NCBI GenBank assembly: GCA_026707905.1
Contig: JAPOVY010000016.1
Span: 49,036 to 113,035 of the forward strand
DNA length: 64,000 bases
Direction of reading: 5' to 3'
From: Gammaproteobacteria bacterium
GTDB lineage: Bacteria; Pseudomonadota; Gammaproteobacteria; Pseudomonadales; Azotimanducaceae
In this document: positions 19,051 to 28,052 of the stretch, in pieces
How positions within the stretch are numbered: position 1 is the stretch's first letter
Layout of the letters: every line of letters begins with the position of its first letter
Made by a program: the position numbers and the translations under genes
The notes under the pieces: model-generated
The model's input: only the letters and a program-made list of their open reading frames with translations
Databases searched by the model: none
What the model was told of the DNA's origin: nothing

Positions 19051-20279
19051 GCAGTTGCCTCAAATGCATTGTCGAAATCCCCGAGTAAATCCTCAGAATC
19101 CTCGATGCCGGTTGAAATTCGGATTAGTGATTCGTCAATTCCCATGCTTGCACGACGTTCAGGTCCCATTTCGTAATAAATCGTGTGAGCAACAGGGATC
19201 GCTAAAGATCTTGTATCGCCTAAATTACTCGACTTTATTACGACGCGTAACGAATTCATGAAGTCAAAAATATCGATGCCGCCGATCAGTTCGAAAGAGA
19301 AAATCGCACCAGGATACTTGAACAATCGGTTCGCGCGATCAAATTCAGGGTGATCGGGTAAGCCTGGATAGTAGACAGCCTTACATGCTTTGTGTGCTTG
19401 TAGGTATTCGCATAACCGTTGTGCATTCTCACACTGCTTGGTAACGCGCAACGCGAGCGTTTCAGCACCTAATGCGATGCGATTCGCCGCTTCAGCATCC
19501 AATGTCGCACCGAAGTCGCGTAAGCCTTTTTTGCGGATTTGGGTGATACCCCATTTTGCGGAGTCGCCTTTTTGGTAAGTGTCGTAGATATTCGCAAAAG
19601 ATTGCCAGTCATATCGACCGGTATCCGTGATAGAGCCACCGAGGACATTTCCATGGCCACCAATGTATTTCGTTAAGCTGTGGATCACAAGGTCAGCATT
19701 CGAATCGATCGGTTGGTAGAGATACGGCGTTGTCATCGTGTTGTCGACGACATAGATCAAACCGTGCTGTTCGCACACTTCAGCGGCACCTTCGAGATCC
19801 GCGACCTGTGTTCTCGGGTTCGCGATGGTCTCAACGAAGACTAGCTTTGTTTCTGGTCGAATGGCATCAGCAATATGCTTTGCATCGGTTGCGTCCACGA
19901 ACGTGACGTCAATTCCATGTGCGGCAAAGCTGTTAAACAAGCTGTTCGTGTTTCCAAAAAGGAACGAACTCGACACAAAATGGTCGCCGCGTCGCAACAG
20001 CGCAAAAAGCATCGTACCGATCGCACCCATCCCGGTCGAAAAACACACGGTCTCCAATCCGCGTTCCATCGTATTGACCTTCTTTTCTAAGGCTGATACG
20101 GTGGGATTGACCTGTCTACCGTAGGAATAACCTTTGTGCGTACCTTGAAAGACGCCAGCGAGGTCACGCGCGTCTTCATAACCATACGCTACTGATCCAT
20201 GGACCGGTTTATGTAGCGAACCGTGTTCTATCGAATCGTCGCGATCTGAGTGCAGGATTCGAGTGGTGAAGCCAACCAT
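19047..20279 (-). CDS. Cys/Met metabolism PLP-dependent enzyme (cystathionine gamma-synthase family)
   Basis: About 410 residues from ATG 20279; a TTG three codons upstream is the alternative start. Fold type I motifs of the trans-sulfuration family are present: YSYGRQVNPTVSALEKKV, FSTGMGAIG, VVDNTMTTPYLYQP, and the PLP lysine in HSLTKYIGGHG. The C-terminus contains SSNLGDTRSLAIPVAHT and LIRISTGIEDSEDLL. Members act as cystathionine synthase or lyase, O-acylhomoserine sulfhydrylase or methionine gamma-lyase; sequence alone does not decide. It is coupled to the SDR downstream and lies 15 bp after the Nudix gene. Confidence 0.9.
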   Translation of the reverse strand: MVGFTTRILHSDRDDSIEHGSLHKPVHGSVAYGYEDARDLAGVFQGTHKGYSYGRQVNPTVSALEKKVNTMERGLETVCFSTGMGAIGTMLFALLRRGDHFVSSSFLFGNTNSLFNSFAAHGIDVTFVDATDAKHIADAIRPETKLVFVETIANPRTQVADLEGAAEVCEQHGLIYVVDNTMTTPYLYQPIDSNADLVIHSLTKYIGGHGNVLGGSITDTGRYDWQSFANIYDTYQKGDSAKWGITQIRKKGLRDFGATLDAEAANRIALGAETLALRVTKQCENAQRLCEYLQAHKACKAVYYPGLPDHPEFDRANRLFKYPGAIFSFELIGGIDIFDFMNSLRVVIKSSNLGDTRSLAIPVAHTIYYEMGPERRASMGIDESLIRISTGIEDSEDLLGDFDNAFEATA

Positions 20280-20294
20280 CGCAGTCAATGATGC

Positions 20295-20915
20295 TTAGGG
20301 GCGAGTAACTGTATCAAATGTTTGGGTGTAAGGGAGCTCCCACAGTTGATAAACCCTTGACAGTGCAGAAAGCGCCAAGGAATGTCTCAGGCTGCCGTCT
20401 TGTATTGCGGTCTTTAAACGTTCAATTTCGCACACTTCGATTTCTATTGCTTCACCCGGTCCCAGATCCAGATCTGCAACGCGTTTGACGTTTCGAGCTA
20501 GAAAGTGGTGACATAGGTGAGGATGGAAAGCGGGATTGGGTTCGACAGCACCAAGATAGGTCCATTCGTTGCTCGTGTACCCGGTTTCCTCAAGCAGTTC
20601 ACGCTGAGCGGCTTCTAGCGGCGTTTCCCCGTCGTCGACCATGCCGCCCGGTGTTTCCAACGTACATGCCTCAATGCCAAACCGATACTGGCGCACCATG
20701 ACTGATTTGTCATCTGGCGTTAAGGCGACGATATTGATCCAGTCTACACTCTCTAGTACCAGACGCTTCATCACGGCTTTTGACGTGGGGTGTTCAAGCC
20801 AGTCGTGACGGACTTGAAGGATATTGAGATTCTCCCCTCTTTCGGATCGAACCTTCGTCCAGGTGAGTGTGGAGTCGCTAAGTGACTGAGTTTTTTCGGA
20901 AATGATTCGACTCAT
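20295..20915 (-). CDS. Nudix hydrolase, ADP-ribose pyrophosphatase-like
   Basis: The 206-residue protein contains a full Nudix box (GGMVDDGETPLEAAQRELLEETG, about 90-112). It is preceded by VRQYRFGIEACTLETPGG, as in ADP-sugar pyrophosphatases. Such enzymes cleave nucleoside diphosphates linked to another moiety. It heads the run Nudix, PLP enzyme, SDR, purC on the minus strand with short spacers. Exact substrate not determined. Confidence 0.88.
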   Translation of the reverse strand: MSRIISEKTQSLSDSTLTWTKVRSERGENLNILQVRHDWLEHPTSKAVMKRLVLESVDWINIVALTPDDKSVMVRQYRFGIEACTLETPGGMVDDGETPLEAAQRELLEETGYTSNEWTYLGAVEPNPAFHPHLCHHFLARNVKRVADLDLGPGEAIEIEVCEIERLKTAIQDGSLRHSLALSALSRVYQLWELPYTQTFDTVTRP

Positions 20916-20948
20916 AGGTACATATTCGGCGCAAGCATATCCATCCCT

Positions 20949-22022
20949 TCAATAGCCGGTCAGCTCGAGGTATCCAGTTCCAATGCGTTGTTTGTCATGA
21001 AGGACATACACAACGCCTTCCCAGTAACGTACAGAAGTCGTCATCAGCTGATCATCAAAAGCTGGTTCAATGGTGAATATCGAATCGTCGAGTTCTAACT
21101 CCCAGCCAACAGGCCAAGACCGCCAGAACCGTACAGGGTGCATTCGCCACTCATCGGGACTTAATCGTGTTCGACTACCGTCTTGTTCAACGAGCATTCC
21201 GACCGGCATGACTTCGACATCATTGGATTTGGGTTCAAGGTTGAACAGCACGAGGTCTCGACCGTCATCCAGATGAACGGTGAGCCAATTCCAGCCAAGG
21301 TAGTTTGGATTAAGAATTCCAGTGCTCCACTCACGATCCAACCAAGCATTTCCACTCACTTCGAACGTTCGTTCAGGCGTGGTGAGAGTTCCCGATGTCT
21401 TTAGCCGGGGAATAGAGTAGTAGTAGCTGGCATTAGTGGGTGACTTCCACGAGAGACCATCGTCTCCGTGCAGAACGGGAGCTTTCGTTACATCTAAAGT
21501 GAGATCGAGGGCATACCCACTATCTTGTGTCCGCAATTCGAGGGAAGAGGACATGTCGTCTGCCGACGCCAATACCCAGTCTTCGAGGAAAGCTTGAAAG
21601 GGCGAAATCGAGACTCCCGCAAGGTGCTCATGTCCTCTCGAGAAGCGTTCGAACGCATTGTGATCTCGCAAGGCTATGTCAGAGATCGCGAAGTGCGCCA
21701 TATAGATTTGACCCGTTCGCCATTCGTTTTCGAATGGCGTTTCCGGCGTCAATGCTTGACGAAATAGCGTGAATTGAAATCCAAATTCGCGCTGGTGTTC
21801 GTCTGTGACGACCCCGACTAAGTACCACCATTCCGTTTGAAAATCAAGGTGTTCGCCGTGGTCACGTGGAAATTCAAAACGTAAGACTCTATCAGCGATG
21901 GCGAATCCGGAGATATCTGGATTGTCATAGAGCGCGTTCATCGAAAGAGGTCGGTTATCGTCTGTTCCACAGGCGCTGATGAGCGCGGCAACGCAAAACA
22001 GCCAAGTGCGCTTAACGGACAT
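20949..22022 (-). CDS. Lipocalin-like (AttH/CrtC-type) lipoprotein
   Basis: The 357-residue protein starts MSVKRTWLFCVAALISACGTDD, a lipoprotein signal peptide with lipobox Cys at about residue 18. The mature part has the AttH/CrtC hallmarks: FPRDHGEHLDFQTEWWYLVG, GFQFTLFRQAL, HFAISD, YYSIPRLKTSGTL and WLDREWSTG. These belong to the hydroxyneurosporene-dehydratase-like lipocalin domain. The first codons overlap the end of the FtsX-type permease. AttH-like proteins recur beside FtsX/LolD-type ABC transporters, suggesting an envelope lipid or hydrophobic-ligand function in that transporter. Carotenoid hydratase activity is not implied. Confidence 0.85.
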   Translation of the reverse strand: MSVKRTWLFCVAALISACGTDDNRPLSMNALYDNPDISGFAIADRVLRFEFPRDHGEHLDFQTEWWYLVGVVTDEHQREFGFQFTLFRQALTPETPFENEWRTGQIYMAHFAISDIALRDHNAFERFSRGHEHLAGVSISPFQAFLEDWVLASADDMSSSLELRTQDSGYALDLTLDVTKAPVLHGDDGLSWKSPTNASYYYSIPRLKTSGTLTTPERTFEVSGNAWLDREWSTGILNPNYLGWNWLTVHLDDGRDLVLFNLEPKSNDVEVMPVGMLVEQDGSRTRLSPDEWRMHPVRFWRSWPVGWELELDDSIFTIEPAFDDQLMTTSVRYWEGVVYVLHDKQRIGTGYLELTGY

Positions 22023-24342
22023 TACTGACGGGTTGGGTGATCAATTTACCGAGCGCTTGCCGCATTGGCTCGAGTCCAGCGAGCATCGCTGCTAAGACAC
22101 CTAACAGAATGGGTAGAAGTATGGGCTCCCATGCGAATGTGAGATCGAATGACCATCCATATGCGCGTGGATTAACTTGATAACAGAGATTCCATGCGAG
22201 AGCGAAACTCAGCGGTAACGCAACCACGATGGCAAACACGCCGATTAGAGCGTTCTGCAGCAGTGCACTCCGTGCCAACGCGATTCGCGATGTGCCCATC
22301 ATCGTTAACAATCGCATTTCCTTTAAGCGCTTCGCTTGCATTCCAATAAGCGCACACGCCATGCCGATGACCGCGACGAATATCGCGATGTTTACCATGA
22401 TTTGAGCTGTCGCAAAGCTTGCATTGAAAACCTGAATCGCTGTATTTCGAATCTCATCGGAATCCTGTACACTGATGTTCGGAAATCGCGAATCGATGAT
22501 CGAGCGTACAAGATCGGGTTGTGGTGTATCGATACTGAATCGGTCGGCGACTAACCGTTCCAACTGAACGAACTCAGATGGCACGATCGCACGGCTACGT
22601 ATCTCGCCATAGTCTTTGAATATGTGCAGGATCGGCAAGGCGTGATCTGGCTTAGCACTGATGTCGATATACACAGATTCGCCGATTTGTAGCCCGTACG
22701 TTCTCGCTGCGATTTCGTTGACGAAAATGCCTTGCGAAGCATCGCCGTCATAGCGATAGCGCTTCCGCTCAAACTCGTCGAGTGTAGAAGCGACCAGATG
22801 GATTGGCTTTCCGTTTAGTTGTGCGATCCCCCGTCGATACGTTCGAACTGTATCGATGTTTGCCAGCGACTCGAGCTCCACGATATTCGCTTCGGTAGCG
22901 TCGGATAGATGTAGATCGCTAACAAGACGTTGATCGAGTAGTGCCGTGAACTCTGTTCTAAAGCTCACGAGCATGAGGCCAATGCCGATCGCCGTTGCAA
23001 CCGCGATCGACAGCGCATTAATGGCGAGTCGTATGTCGTCTGCAGTTGCTAGAGCATTGCGAAGGTCCATGGTCAGATTGATCGATTTCGAACGAAACCG
23101 CTTCAGCGCATAGGCACCAGCTCTGATTGACAAAGGAACAACACAGAAAATGCTGAGTAGGCAGAAGCAAACACTAAGTAGCGACGCACCAAATAGACCG
23201 CTACCGTCCCATATTCCGTAGCAAATACCAGCTATTGCGAAGATTGTGCCGATCCACCATGCATGTTTCCGCCGGTTTTCTTGCCTTCGCTCTGCAAACA
23301 CACCTACGAGTAAAGCGGTTGTAAGTCCTAAAACTGCGGCTTTCCATAAGGCGATGTTGTTGATTGCACCCCAAGTGTCAAACAGAGACGTACTGTTAAT
23401 GAAAGCAAGGAACGCCAATCCGATGAGGATTCCTAGAACGCACCCGACAAGACCGAACAATGAACACTGGAACAGAACCAACAATCGTTGCTGTACCTGA
23501 GATACCCCGAGAGAGTCAAGCAAGCTTTCTTGGATTTCTCGGTTTCGTAAATTGCTTTGGGTAGCCTGAAAGACGATAAATCCGGCGACCAGCAATGTGA
23601 GAAGACTCAACATGCCTAAGTTAAAGACAATCGCATCGCCTAACTGCTCGGACGGATTCCAAGCGCTGAATTGCGATACCTCATAGCCGGGTAGTCGTAC
23701 ATCGTTTGGTTCAGACTTTACCGCGGACAGCAAGCCTGGCACGATCAAGTTCCACCACGGACTCGTACGCCGTTCGGTTCTTATCCACAAGGAATCCACT
23801 TCGCCTTCGCGTTCGAGTAGGTTCTGCGCAGTAGGCAAATCTGCGATTAGCTGTTGGCGTCGACCGTCCTCTACGCGCGCCACTGTCGCACCGCGCATTC
23901 GGTCGTTTGGCTGCAAATCTGTGCCAAGCGCAATGACACTGTCCTCAAATAGGAACCTTACGTCTCCGTATATATCCTGCGTCGAGTCGTTACTCGATGG
24001 CATCGTCGCGACCGGGTCGTAACCTAGGACGTTCAGCGCTCTTCCGTCGACCTGTAAGATGCCTTCGATAACCGGCACAATATGAGTGACGTCTGGCATT
24101 TCGCCGTTTCGCCAGCGCCGACGCACCTGGAAATACTCCTCCTCGGACTGCGTCCGGAGTTGCACCACATAGTCGTACGAATCCCCTATGCCGGTGCTGG
24201 AAAGACGGTTCAAGATCGAGACACTCAGCTCATGGGTTACCAATACACTTAGGACTCCGATGCACAGACTGATCGTTACAAGCGACGTGCTGAGCAAATT
24301 GCGTCGCAGATCGCGAAGTTCGCCTTTGACTAGAGTCAACAT
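22012..24342 (-). CDS. FtsX/MacB-type ABC transporter permease
   Basis: The frame opens at 24441, but the natural N-terminus is MLTLVKGELRDLRRNLLSTSLV (ATG 24340-24342). That leaves about 776 residues and avoids overlap with the ATPase gene. A first TM helix is followed by a large periplasmic domain, then TM blocks around 275-450 of the full frame. A second periplasmic loop follows, with the C-terminal FtsX core of three helices (VNIAIFVAVIGMACALIGMQ ... FAIVVALPLSFALAW ... ILLPILLGVLAAMLAGLEP). This is a two-FtsX-domain permease as in AttFG-like systems. It acts with the ATPase upstream and the lipoprotein downstream. Confidence 0.87.
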   Translation of the reverse strand: MLTLVKGELRDLRRNLLSTSLVTISLCIGVLSVLVTHELSVSILNRLSSTGIGDSYDYVVQLRTQSEEEYFQVRRRWRNGEMPDVTHIVPVIEGILQVDGRALNVLGYDPVATMPSSNDSTQDIYGDVRFLFEDSVIALGTDLQPNDRMRGATVARVEDGRRQQLIADLPTAQNLLEREGEVDSLWIRTERRTSPWWNLIVPGLLSAVKSEPNDVRLPGYEVSQFSAWNPSEQLGDAIVFNLGMLSLLTLLVAGFIVFQATQSNLRNREIQESLLDSLGVSQVQQRLLVLFQCSLFGLVGCVLGILIGLAFLAFINSTSLFDTWGAINNIALWKAAVLGLTTALLVGVFAERRQENRRKHAWWIGTIFAIAGICYGIWDGSGLFGASLLSVCFCLLSIFCVVPLSIRAGAYALKRFRSKSINLTMDLRNALATADDIRLAINALSIAVATAIGIGLMLVSFRTEFTALLDQRLVSDLHLSDATEANIVELESLANIDTVRTYRRGIAQLNGKPIHLVASTLDEFERKRYRYDGDASQGIFVNEIAARTYGLQIGESVYIDISAKPDHALPILHIFKDYGEIRSRAIVPSEFVQLERLVADRFSIDTPQPDLVRSIIDSRFPNISVQDSDEIRNTAIQVFNASFATAQIMVNIAIFVAVIGMACALIGMQAKRLKEMRLLTMMGTSRIALARSALLQNALIGVFAIVVALPLSFALAWNLCYQVNPRAYGWSFDLTFAWEPILLPILLGVLAAMLAGLEPMRQALGKLITQPVSNVR

Positions 24343-24410
24343 CGCGTGATGTCCAGTAGTTGCTTTAGTCCAAAAACGATGGACGGGAACGTGATATTCG
24401 TACCTCGTGA

Positions 24411-25070
24411 CTATAGAGCGAGCGACAGCACGTCTTGACAACGTTCACTTACACGTTCGTCATGCGACGCCACGATCAACGTTGCCTTTGTCCTCGCTGT
24501 TTCCCGCCAAAGTAAATCGATTACTTCCGTTGCGGTATCGCGATCAAGGTTCCCAGTGGGTTCATCGGCAAGAATGACGTCTGGATTGTGTGCGAAAGCG
24601 CGCGCAACGGCGAGTCGCTGTTGTTCACCACCTGAGAGTTCGTCAGGAAATGCGTGAATTCGATCCCCTAATCCCAAATGCACAAGACGCTCTCGTGCGG
24701 ACGCGTCGAGCGCTGGTTGCCGTGTTAATTCAAGCGGAAGGAGTACGTTTTCTAGAGCTGTAAGAGTGGGGATTAGGTTGAAAAACTGATAGATGAACCC
24801 GATGCGATGTCGTCGGAAATCGCGTAGTAACTTAGGCGTTGCAGTATCCAAGGAAATACTCTCATCACCATGCACGAAGGCAATCGAACCTTCATCTACT
24901 GGGACTAGACCACACAGTAGGTTTAAGAGCGTACTCTTTCCTGAACCGCTCGGACCCGCAACGCAGATGTATTGGTGCTTCGAAAAGTCGTAGGAAAATT
25001 CGCGAAGAATCCAGCGTTTTGAGTTACCGTCGCGGTAGTACTTGGCGACGTTGTCTAAAACGAACACCAA
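24411..25070 (-). CDS. ABC transporter ATP-binding protein, LolD/MacB type
   Basis: The 219-residue NBD has Walker A GPSGSGKSTLLN near 40, a Q-loop in IGFIYQFFNLIPTLTALENV, the signature LSGGEQQRLAVARA, Walker B VILADEPTGNLD and the H-loop IVASHDERV. The sequence after the Q-loop is typical of the MacB/LolD/FtsE class that energises FtsX-type permeases. Its start overlaps the upstream Nudix gene by 16 bp and the permease gene follows, so one operon is likely. Confidence 0.93.
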   Translation of the reverse strand: MVFVLDNVAKYYRDGNSKRWILREFSYDFSKHQYICVAGPSGSGKSTLLNLLCGLVPVDEGSIAFVHGDESISLDTATPKLLRDFRRHRIGFIYQFFNLIPTLTALENVLLPLELTRQPALDASARERLVHLGLGDRIHAFPDELSGGEQQRLAVARAFAHNPDVILADEPTGNLDRDTATEVIDLLWRETARTKATLIVASHDERVSERCQDVLSLAL

Positions 25071-25798
25071 GTACCAACGAAGTACTGCATACCTTGTTTG
25101 TGTAACGACGGTGTAACAGGGATTCGATGTTTACCTTGTCTCACGGCATCCATAAGCGCTTCCACGTCATCGTATCCCGCGATCATTCTTAACGTCGTGA
25201 TCGTCGGCACGATTAATTGCCACTCGCCATGGGCGTAGTTTCTAAGTGCTAGTTCTGGCGTCTGCCAACTCCCCGAAATCGTCTCGCTATTGTGATACTT
25301 GGCTTTCTGTTCTGCCGGTACATGGGCAACGAAAAAGCGTGTATCAAAGCGAGCAGGTGCATACGGAGGGGTGATCCAATGACTGAAATACAGGACTGCC
25401 TCATCATGAAACGTGAGTTGGAATCGTTCATAGCCGTCCTTAAACGAGACCTGTTCGTTCAGCAAGTCAGCCCGAAACTGCTGCTGATCTCGGATTCCAA
25501 GTCGCCCTCTGGGCGGATCGGCAAATAGGACACCGCATTCCTCGAAACACTCACGGAGCGCTGCGACTTTGAATTTTTGCGGGGGATGATTCGGCGACTG
25601 AGGCGCTGCTAGTAGGGTGCCGAGTTCAACGTCGTCTTCGTCTACCTTGCCACCTGGGAATACATGCAAATCGGGAAAATCGCCTCGTCCTGGCCGCTGC
25701 AGCATGAATACTTCTGGACCATCGCTACTGTTTCGTAGAACGAGAACTGACGCTGCTTCCCGAATTCGCGTGTTGTATGTCGCTGATCGCTCGTTCAT
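25055..25798 (-). CDS. Nudix hydrolase of the NUDT19-like type
   Basis: The 247-residue protein has a Nudix box split by an insertion: FPGGKVDEDD..., then about 20 residues, then AALRECFEECGVL. The insertion and the following FADPPRG and HWITPPYAPARFDTRFF segment are typical of NUDT19/CoA-diphosphatase-like proteins. It overlaps the NBD gene start by 16 bp and abuts the stop of the osmoprotectant transporter gene. Acyl-CoA or CoA hydrolysis is a family-based guess. Confidence 0.83.
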   Translation of the reverse strand: MNERSATYNTRIREAASVLVLRNSSDGPEVFMLQRPGRGDFPDLHVFPGGKVDEDDVELGTLLAAPQSPNHPPQKFKVAALRECFEECGVLFADPPRGRLGIRDQQQFRADLLNEQVSFKDGYERFQLTFHDEAVLYFSHWITPPYAPARFDTRFFVAHVPAEQKAKYHNSETISGSWQTPELALRNYAHGEWQLIVPTITTLRMIAGYDDVEALMDAVRQGKHRIPVTPSLHKQGMQYFVGTWCSF

Positions 25799-27309
25799 TA
25801 AGCGACTACCGGCTCATTGGATATTCTGTTCGCGGCTGCGATGTGACCCGGGATTATCAGTTTTTCTACGCCCTCAAAAATCAGCTCAACGATGATCGCC
25901 ATCAGCGCGGCGGATGCGGCGCCGATGAGTATTAAGCGAGTATCGTCGAGTTGAAGACCTTGGAAAATCAAGTCCCCTAGACCACCACCGCCAATAAATG
26001 CTGCGAGGGTCGCGGTGCCGATGCAAATGATCGCAGAAATGCGAATACCAGCAAATATAGCTGGCATTGAAAGCGGTAATTTCACGTGAACGAGCGATTG
26101 AGTTCGCGTGTAACCAAGTCCCTCGGCTACTTGCAACAGAACAGGATCGACCGTGGAAAGAGCCGTTACGGTTGTTCGAATGATGGGTAGAAGCGAATAC
26201 AGAAACAACGCGACAATCGCAGGCAACGTGCCTATCCCAAACAAAGGCACCATCAAAGCTAGTAAGGCGAGTGAGGGAATTGTCTGGAGTAATCCTGCGA
26301 TATATGCGATCGGTTTCGACAGCCATGAAATAGAGTAGACAGCGATTGAGATTGAGAGAGCAACCAAAGTCGCAGCTAGAAGTGCGATTCCAGCGAGGTA
26401 AAGGTGTTCGACGGTCCGTTCAATGAGTTTGTCGAATAACGTTTCAGTCATGTGCGTGGACTGAACATTCAGCGTGGCGAGAAACTCTTTCGCCACATCG
26501 CCAACGGGTTGCTCATCAATATGGACCTTGTAGTTGAGTCCCGCCATGGTTTTGTCAGAGAGCGTATGGGCAGCGACGTTGAGTAGCTGCTTCACTTCCT
26601 CAGGCAGATCGCCGCGCACGATTGGAAGAGCGAGATATTTCGGAAAGAACTCAAGATCGTCATCTAAAACCACCAGGCTAAAGTGGTCGATTTCTGCATC
26701 GGTGGTGTATAGGTCCGTGACGTCAATTTCGCGGGCAACGATGGCACGCAAGGCAAGCGCGTGTTCGATGCCATCAGCGGATTGCGGTAAGCCGTAGTGA
26801 GCTTTCATGCTTGGATAGCCATCCTCGCGTTCGAGAAACTCGTGTGAGAAATAGAAGCGAAGATCGGGGTAGTCGCGCAATTCAGAGACTTTCGACAAAC
26901 CTGTTTCCGCCGCTAAATCTTCATGAACCCCCATCGCATAGGAATTGTTAAACCCCAAGGGCTCAAGCGTTTGAATGCCCAACTTTGCTAGCGCATTGGA
27001 AATCTCCTCTAGCGTGAGCGTTCTTGTCTCTTTTAGGATGACTTCCTGAATTGTGCCAGAGTATTCGGCGTAGGCGTGAATATCGCCTTGTTCTAGTGCG
27101 TTAAAGACAATCTTCGTGCCACCTAGGTTGAATTTCCGGTCGACTGAGTAACCCGCCGTTTCCAGCGTTTGCGCCAAAAGCTCGCCCAAAATGTGAGATT
27201 CGGTGTGCTGCTTCGAACCGATAACGTAAGTTTCGTTCTTACCACATCCGGCAATTACCGTAATAGTGGCTAACGCGATCGCTAGCAAGAAGAGCACGAG
27301 TGATTTCAC
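25798..27309 (-). CDS. Glycine betaine/choline-type ABC transporter, fused substrate-binding protein and permease
   Basis: The 503-residue protein starts with a lipoprotein-like signal (LATITVIAGCGKNE). An OpuAC/OsmX-type binding domain follows (VIGSKQHTESHILGELLAQTL, AYAEYSGTIQEVIL, about 25-275). Then comes a BPD-type permease domain with several TM helices and the EAA-like loop QVAEGLGYTRTQSLVHVKLPLSMPAI (about 300-485). The order, binding domain before permease, is the reverse of the common permease-binding fusions. It overlaps the ATPase gene upstream by 4 bp. Uptake of quaternary ammonium osmolytes is the likely function. Confidence 0.87.
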   Translation of the reverse strand: MKSLVLFLLAIALATITVIAGCGKNETYVIGSKQHTESHILGELLAQTLETAGYSVDRKFNLGGTKIVFNALEQGDIHAYAEYSGTIQEVILKETRTLTLEEISNALAKLGIQTLEPLGFNNSYAMGVHEDLAAETGLSKVSELRDYPDLRFYFSHEFLEREDGYPSMKAHYGLPQSADGIEHALALRAIVAREIDVTDLYTTDAEIDHFSLVVLDDDLEFFPKYLALPIVRGDLPEEVKQLLNVAAHTLSDKTMAGLNYKVHIDEQPVGDVAKEFLATLNVQSTHMTETLFDKLIERTVEHLYLAGIALLAATLVALSISIAVYSISWLSKPIAYIAGLLQTIPSLALLALMVPLFGIGTLPAIVALFLYSLLPIIRTTVTALSTVDPVLLQVAEGLGYTRTQSLVHVKLPLSMPAIFAGIRISAIICIGTATLAAFIGGGGLGDLIFQGLQLDDTRLILIGAASAALMAIIVELIFEGVEKLIIPGHIAAANRISNEPVVA

Positions 27310-28052
27310 GCCACAGCCTCGGTTTCGACCAGTTCCCGCAAGAACAAAGATGTCGGACGTTCGATCACATCATGAAGAGCGCCATGTTGTTCAATACCGT
27401 GGTCACCGAGGACTAGTAGGTAGTGTGCGAGCTTCGTAGCTTCCCGATAGTCGTGCGTTACCAATACCGCACTGAAGGCTAGTTTCCTCTGCAGTTCGAT
27501 AAAAGCGTCTTGGATTTCATTCCTAGTGATGGCATCGATCGCAGAAAAAGGTTCATCGAGCAGGAGTAGCTTCGGTTCGAGCATCAGTGCGCGACAAAGG
27601 CTAACGCGATGTTGCTGACCGCCTGAAAGCTCGTGGGGATAGCGTCCTTTCATATCGGCGTCGAGGCCGGTTAGGTCTAGTAGATCGTCGAGCCGTGCGC
27701 GAATTCGGTCGGAAGACCAATCGCCTAGCTTGGCGAGTTTCGTTATGTTCGATTCGATGGTCATGTGGGGAAACAAACCCGCGCCTTGAACGGCATATCC
27801 GATTTTGCGGCGGAAAAGGTGCGGACTTTTATTCGGGATGTTCTCGCCTAATACTCTAACGTCACCTTCGTCGGGTCGATAAAGTCCATTGATAAGCCGT
27901 AAAAGCGTTGTTTTCCCACTTCCACTTGCGCCGATGATCGCCGTTACCTGCGCGGCGGGGATATTTACGTCTACACCTCGGAATACCCACGCCTCACCAA
28001 GATACTTGCCTGCGTTCTCGAATTCGACGCAATGGATCGGGTCAGACGCCAT
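27306..28052 (-). CDS. Osmoprotectant-type ABC transporter ATP-binding protein
   Basis: The 248-residue NBD carries Walker A IGASGSGKTTLLRLIN, the Q-loop VQGAGLFPHMTIESNI, the signature LSGGQQHRVSLCRA, Walker B LLLLDEPFSAID and the H-loop VLVTHDYREA. This matches OpuCA/ProV-class ATPases but lacks C-terminal CBS domains. It is coupled by a 4 bp overlap to the fused binding protein-permease, so the two genes form a complete importer. Its start overlaps the sbcB 3' end by 11 bp. Confidence 0.92.
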   Translation of the reverse strand: MASDPIHCVEFENAGKYLGEAWVFRGVDVNIPAAQVTAIIGASGSGKTTLLRLINGLYRPDEGDVRVLGENIPNKSPHLFRRKIGYAVQGAGLFPHMTIESNITKLAKLGDWSSDRIRARLDDLLDLTGLDADMKGRYPHELSGGQQHRVSLCRALMLEPKLLLLDEPFSAIDAITRNEIQDAFIELQRKLAFSAVLVTHDYREATKLAHYLLVLGDHGIEQHGALHDVIERPTSLFLRELVETEAVA

